A DNA stretch of 8,643 nt from Hellea balneolensis (lineage in GTDB: Bacteria; Pseudomonadota; Alphaproteobacteria; Caulobacterales; Maricaulaceae): NCBI GenBank assembly GCA_003233025.1, contig QIKS01000022.1, forward strand, positions 1-8,643, read 5' to 3'. How positions within the stretch are numbered: position 1 is the first letter of the stretch; each line of letters starts with the position of its first letter. Under the pieces are notes generated by a model. The model saw only the letters and a program-made list of their open reading frames with translations, was not told the origin of the DNA and searched no databases. This document shows, piece after piece, positions 7,201 through 8,643 of the stretch. The position numbers and the translations under genes are program-made.

Positions 7201-7459
7201 TATCGTTGGCGTCAACAGTGCTGATGGTGCCATCATTAGTCACGGAATTATCCGAATCAACGGTAACCGCAGCGCCATTTGTCACCGTGACACTGCCCGT
7301 TGATGAAACCGTCAGATCGCCGCTGGTCGAGGTTAAAATATTGTTGGTCTGGGCGTCTGTGACTTCGGTTTGGGCAAGGACAGCCGTCGGCAAGGCCAAG
7401 ACAATGGCTATTGAACTGGCACCCAAAAACAAGCGGCGGAGCGGATTGCGAGTATTCAT
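4226..7459 (-). CDS. Type Va autotransporter with beta-helical passenger
   Basis: A 1077-residue secreted outer-membrane protein. The signal peptide has Arg residues at 4, 8 and 9, a hydrophobic core to about 25, and a likely cut after VLA (29). The passenger (about 30-790) is rich in Gly, Ser, Thr, Asn and Asp with many 'G-x-I-x-N-x-G' turns, as in a right-handed beta-helix. It holds degenerate repeats of 26-28 residues (about 153-236), including NSAGIRL, STAIDII and SRAINVQ. Two RTX-like turns, GSGDDTLLI and GDGADRLEI, lie near the middle. The C-terminal 273 residues (about 805-1077) form an autotransporter beta-barrel of alternating strands ending in VLRLLF, with the terminal Phe read by the BAM complex. 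No catalytic motif or RGD adhesion motif was seen, so adhesion or surface structure is likelier than an enzyme. The ATG at 7459 is preferred over an upstream TTG (7471) because the signal peptide then begins normally; the ribosome site is weak. It resembles autotransporters I recall from sphingomonads. Confidence 0.9.
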   Translation of the reverse strand: MNTRNPLRRLFLGASSIAIVLALPTAVLAQTEVTDAQTNNILTSTSGDLTVSSTGSVTVTNGAAVTVDSDNSVTNDGTISTVDANDTVGILVSGAQTATITNNAAISLTETQPTDALAPGGDIATGSGRIGILISGGSSLTGNVESSATSTITVQGQNSAGIRLANAATLTGNLIQAGGISVFGERSTAIDIIGNVIGNLAISGPIQAIGEDSRAINVQGDVSGTVSISSTVQSSGIVASTRTAILARPNLAARQLLATEGSVRQAGSAITINGNVGGGIHLAENRNDAGALLATGSVTMIGSAPAIVIDGNGTPIAIGIVGQITDPDDENFDEDLQFAFVNQGVLIADAVLNDTDATAFSLSDATLEGGLNNTLSMLATVYRSGNDLTAPTTTFDPHARVIVIGNGGIANRINNSGTISARGIEAIDEVFVDRANIFEANQIFATAIEVEAGGSLSEINNFGTIAAVITGRAGEVIAIRDNSGTLLTLNNGGNILAQGSTSDPQGEATLDFSEIAIDVSANTAGFTLTQSAFTGSNGVSSSPLIDGDILLGSGDDTLLIEGGTVNGNISFGDGADRLEISGGAVVDGILTDSDGLLEILVSGGSTLALASGQDIFVTNATFDDTSTFTPFVDTQSGDTSLLIASGTVTLEDGATISPVLANILDANTTSFSIIQADSLNIEAPLSSLRGAATPFLFDTSFSISPTDPNTLLLTLDLRNQDQLGLDLQQAGAFTSAFEALSNNSSLGSAFVGLTDQVSFNAAYNQLLPEFAAAARQFVLANVDGATGAVGSHLQTARRSKEQPGGAWIQQFAYFADRELVGASEQFRGHGFGITGGFDTTIGPFHSVGINIGFASTEVEDVLGVDEPLDILTLQLGAYAGYQLGGLGVELYAGGGFNDFEATRNVTIGNFNETSDGDWSGIHYNGSIRAGYDLNFGRYYVRPAASVTYLSLREDAYEESGAQSIALSIDARTVDTATASAVVEFGAKFESPRSWFAPSLRVGLRNDFINDGVITTGQFVSGSSPFSIQSEEFPDTGILLGITFASGSAYSSFSFDLDTDFRDGFIRHTARIVLRLLF
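6752..7003 (-). repeat. Degenerate 26-28-residue repeats in the autotransporter passenger
   Basis: Three consecutive protein repeats can be aligned. Each has the form I-x-x-x-G-(Q/E)-x-S-x-(G/A)-I-x-(L/I/V) followed by a G-N or G-D turn. They match residues about 153-236 and are probably individual coils of the beta-helix. Related but more diverged units lie on both sides, for example the GILVSG and GILISG segments upstream and ITINGNVGGGI downstream. The DNA itself has diverged, so recent slippage is unlikely. Confidence 0.6.
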
Positions 7460-7578
7460 ATTCAAACCCAAATTGTTTTATCTTTAAGTCCCGCGCATAG
7501 GCGCCAAACCGTTCTCAAACCTTCTAACCAATAGATAAGCCTACGTCGACAAAATATTGATTACAAACTGCAAAGAAA
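7460..7578. other. Intergenic gap between uvrD and the autotransporter
   Basis: A 119-nt gap between co-directional genes. I see no convincing rho-independent terminator for uvrD; the only inverted repeat is a 4-bp GCGC/GCGC without a T-tract. No -35/-10 pair with good spacing stands out on the - strand either. The autotransporter promoter probably lies here, but it cannot be placed by eye. Confidence 0.5.
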
Positions 7579-8643
7579 TTAGACATCGTTATTCCCTGTT
7601 GTTTTAACTTTCTCGACAAAGCTCTCAAGCACCTTCTTGTCGCCTGCATGTTCAAAGCTAACGTCTAATTTATTGCCATTGACGTTGGTGATTTTGCCGT
7701 ATCCAAACTTTTGGTGAAAAATGCGTTCGCCGACCATAAAGCTGCTGCTGGCGCTGGCAGGGGGTTTGCGCGTGGCACTGCCTTCAATGGTGTGGCTCCG
7801 GTTTTGTGCAAACCGCTGCCAGCCCGGTGAATTTGGTTGCTGGCGGGGATTATCAAAACTTTCGACAAACGGTGTGGATGCGCTGGCTGCGTCAAAATAC
7901 CCGGTTTCTGATTGAACTTCTACGTGTTCGGGGGGGAGTTCGTCGATAAAACGTGACGGGATGCTGGATTGCCATTGGCCGTAAATTTGCCGGTTGGCCG
8001 TGAAATATATGCAAGCCTGCTCCCGCGCCCGCGTTAGCCCGACATAGGCCAGGCGGCGTTCTTCCTCCAGGCCAGCTATACCGTTTTCGTCTAAGGACTT
8101 TTGCGACGGAAATGTTCCGTCCTCCCAGCCCGGTAAAAACACCAGAGGAAATTCGAGGCCTTTGGCGGCGTGCAAGGTCATCAGGCTGATTTTCTCGTCA
8201 CCCGCCTCGTCCGTGTCGATGTCCATGACCAGACTGACATGTTCAAGATAGTCTGCCAAACTGTCAAATTCAGACATCGCGCCGATCAATTCCTTGAGAT
8301 TGTCCAGCCGGGTTTCCGCTTTCGGGCTGGTGTCTTGTTTCCACATGGCAGTATAGCCACTTTCATCGAGGATTTTTTCGGCCAATTCTGTGTGGGAAAT
8401 CCCTGTCATATCCGCCCGCCACCTGTCAATGTCCATGAGAAAAGCCCGCAAGGACGAGCGGGCTTTGCCGCGAATTTCATCGGTTTTGACCAATTGCCGC
8501 GTCGCCATTTCCAAAGACACGCCGAGAGCACGCGCTGCCATTTGTAGCTTTTGCACAGAGGTGGCGCCAATACCACGCTTGGGCGTGTTGACAATGCGCT
8601 CAAACGCCAAATCATCGGTTTGCGACCTTACCGTGCGTAGATA
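7579..8643 (-). CDS. uvrD: UvrD/PcrA-type superfamily 1 DNA helicase, C-terminal part (partial)
   Basis: The frame is open to the right edge, so the 5' end with the Walker A motif lies outside the window; 354 residues are visible. The visible part begins YLRTVRSQTDD and continues into AFERIVNTPKRGIG, part of helicase domain 2B. The segment RLDNLKELIGAM, with LADYLEHVSLVMD about 16 residues further on, is typical of UvrD. Motif V is LMTLHAAKGLEFPLVF (about 154-169) and motif VI is EERRLAYVGLTRAR (194-207), whose arginines contact ATP. After a variable linker rich in Ser, Pro and Gln, the end (about 304-345) has GERIFHQKFGYGKI and DVSFEHAGDKKV. This is the PcrA/UvrD C-terminal Tudor-like domain that contacts RNA polymerase. 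The enzyme is a 3'-5' helicase in nucleotide-excision and mismatch repair. PcrA and UvrD cannot be separated on sequence, and UvrD is the usual name in proteobacteria. A TTG at 8610 is internal, not the start. Confidence 0.93.
   Translation of the reverse strand, partial: YLRTVRSQTDDLAFERIVNTPKRGIGATSVQKLQMAARALGVSLEMATRQLVKTDEIRGKARSSLRAFLMDIDRWRADMTGISHTELAEKILDESGYTAMWKQDTSPKAETRLDNLKELIGAMSEFDSLADYLEHVSLVMDIDTDEAGDEKISLMTLHAAKGLEFPLVFLPGWEDGTFPSQKSLDENGIAGLEEERRLAYVGLTRAREQACIYFTANRQIYGQWQSSIPSRFIDELPPEHVEVQSETGYFDAASASTPFVESFDNPRQQPNSPGWQRFAQNRSHTIEGSATRKPPASASSSFMVGERIFHQKFGYGKITNVNGNKLDVSFEHAGDKKVLESFVEKVKTTGNNDV

Noticed and set aside
7469..7471. TTG start for the autotransporter, 4 codons upstream of the chosen ATG
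   Set aside because: The ATG at 7459 gives a standard signal peptide and is the commoner start codon. The extra four residues add nothing recognisable.
6843..7487. 214-codon open frame on the + strand over the autotransporter N-terminus
   Set aside because: Same reason: it is a compositional shadow rich in Val, Pro and Ala, covering the signal peptide region of a well-supported gene.

Overview
The window comes from an alphaproteobacterium. The main evidence is a full-length CtrA whose DNA-binding half is almost letter-for-letter the form known from Caulobacter and its relatives, two GANTC (CcrM-type) methylation sites next to a CtrA-box-like sequence in its promoter, and an alphaproteobacterial-style ParE. 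The autotransporter resembles a family I associate mainly with sphingomonads, but the genus cannot be fixed from this stretch. No mobile elements, tRNA or rRNA genes, CRISPR arrays or pseudogenes were seen. It looks like ordinary chromosomal core sequence with one accessory-type surface protein gene.

Layout, left to right. (1) Bases 1-211, + strand: the 3' end of a chemotaxis methyltransferase gene (cheR-like), cut by the window edge. (2) Bases 221-250: a bidirectional terminator between cheR and ctrA. (3) Bases 269-964, - strand: ctrA, the cell-cycle master regulator. (4) Bases 965-1222: a shared divergent regulatory region holding a candidate CtrA-autoregulated promoter and two GANTC sites. 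(5) Bases 1223-1591, + strand: a small coiled-coil FliJ-like flagellar export protein, followed by its own terminator. (6) Bases 1664-8643, - strand throughout: in transcription order, the 3' part of a UvrD/PcrA helicase gene, a large type Va autotransporter, parE (topoisomerase IV subunit B), and a small secreted four-cysteine protein of unknown function.

How the parts fit. The left third (cheR, ctrA, fliJ-like) is a motility and cell-cycle neighbourhood. CtrA controls flagellar and chemotaxis genes in many alphaproteobacteria, so a flagellar gene diverging from the ctrA promoter is coherent. The right two thirds is a co-directional run with short gaps: 119 nt from uvrD to the autotransporter, 54 nt to parE, 30 nt to the secreted protein. 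uvrD and parE are DNA-maintenance genes, and the autotransporter sits between them with no visible terminator before parE.

I did not find a convincing undescribed system. The points most worth a second look are the ctrA promoter architecture, a CtrA C-terminus ending in Ser-Ala rather than Ala-Ala, the autotransporter passenger with RTX-like motifs placed directly upstream of parE, and the unassigned secreted cysteine protein behind parE.
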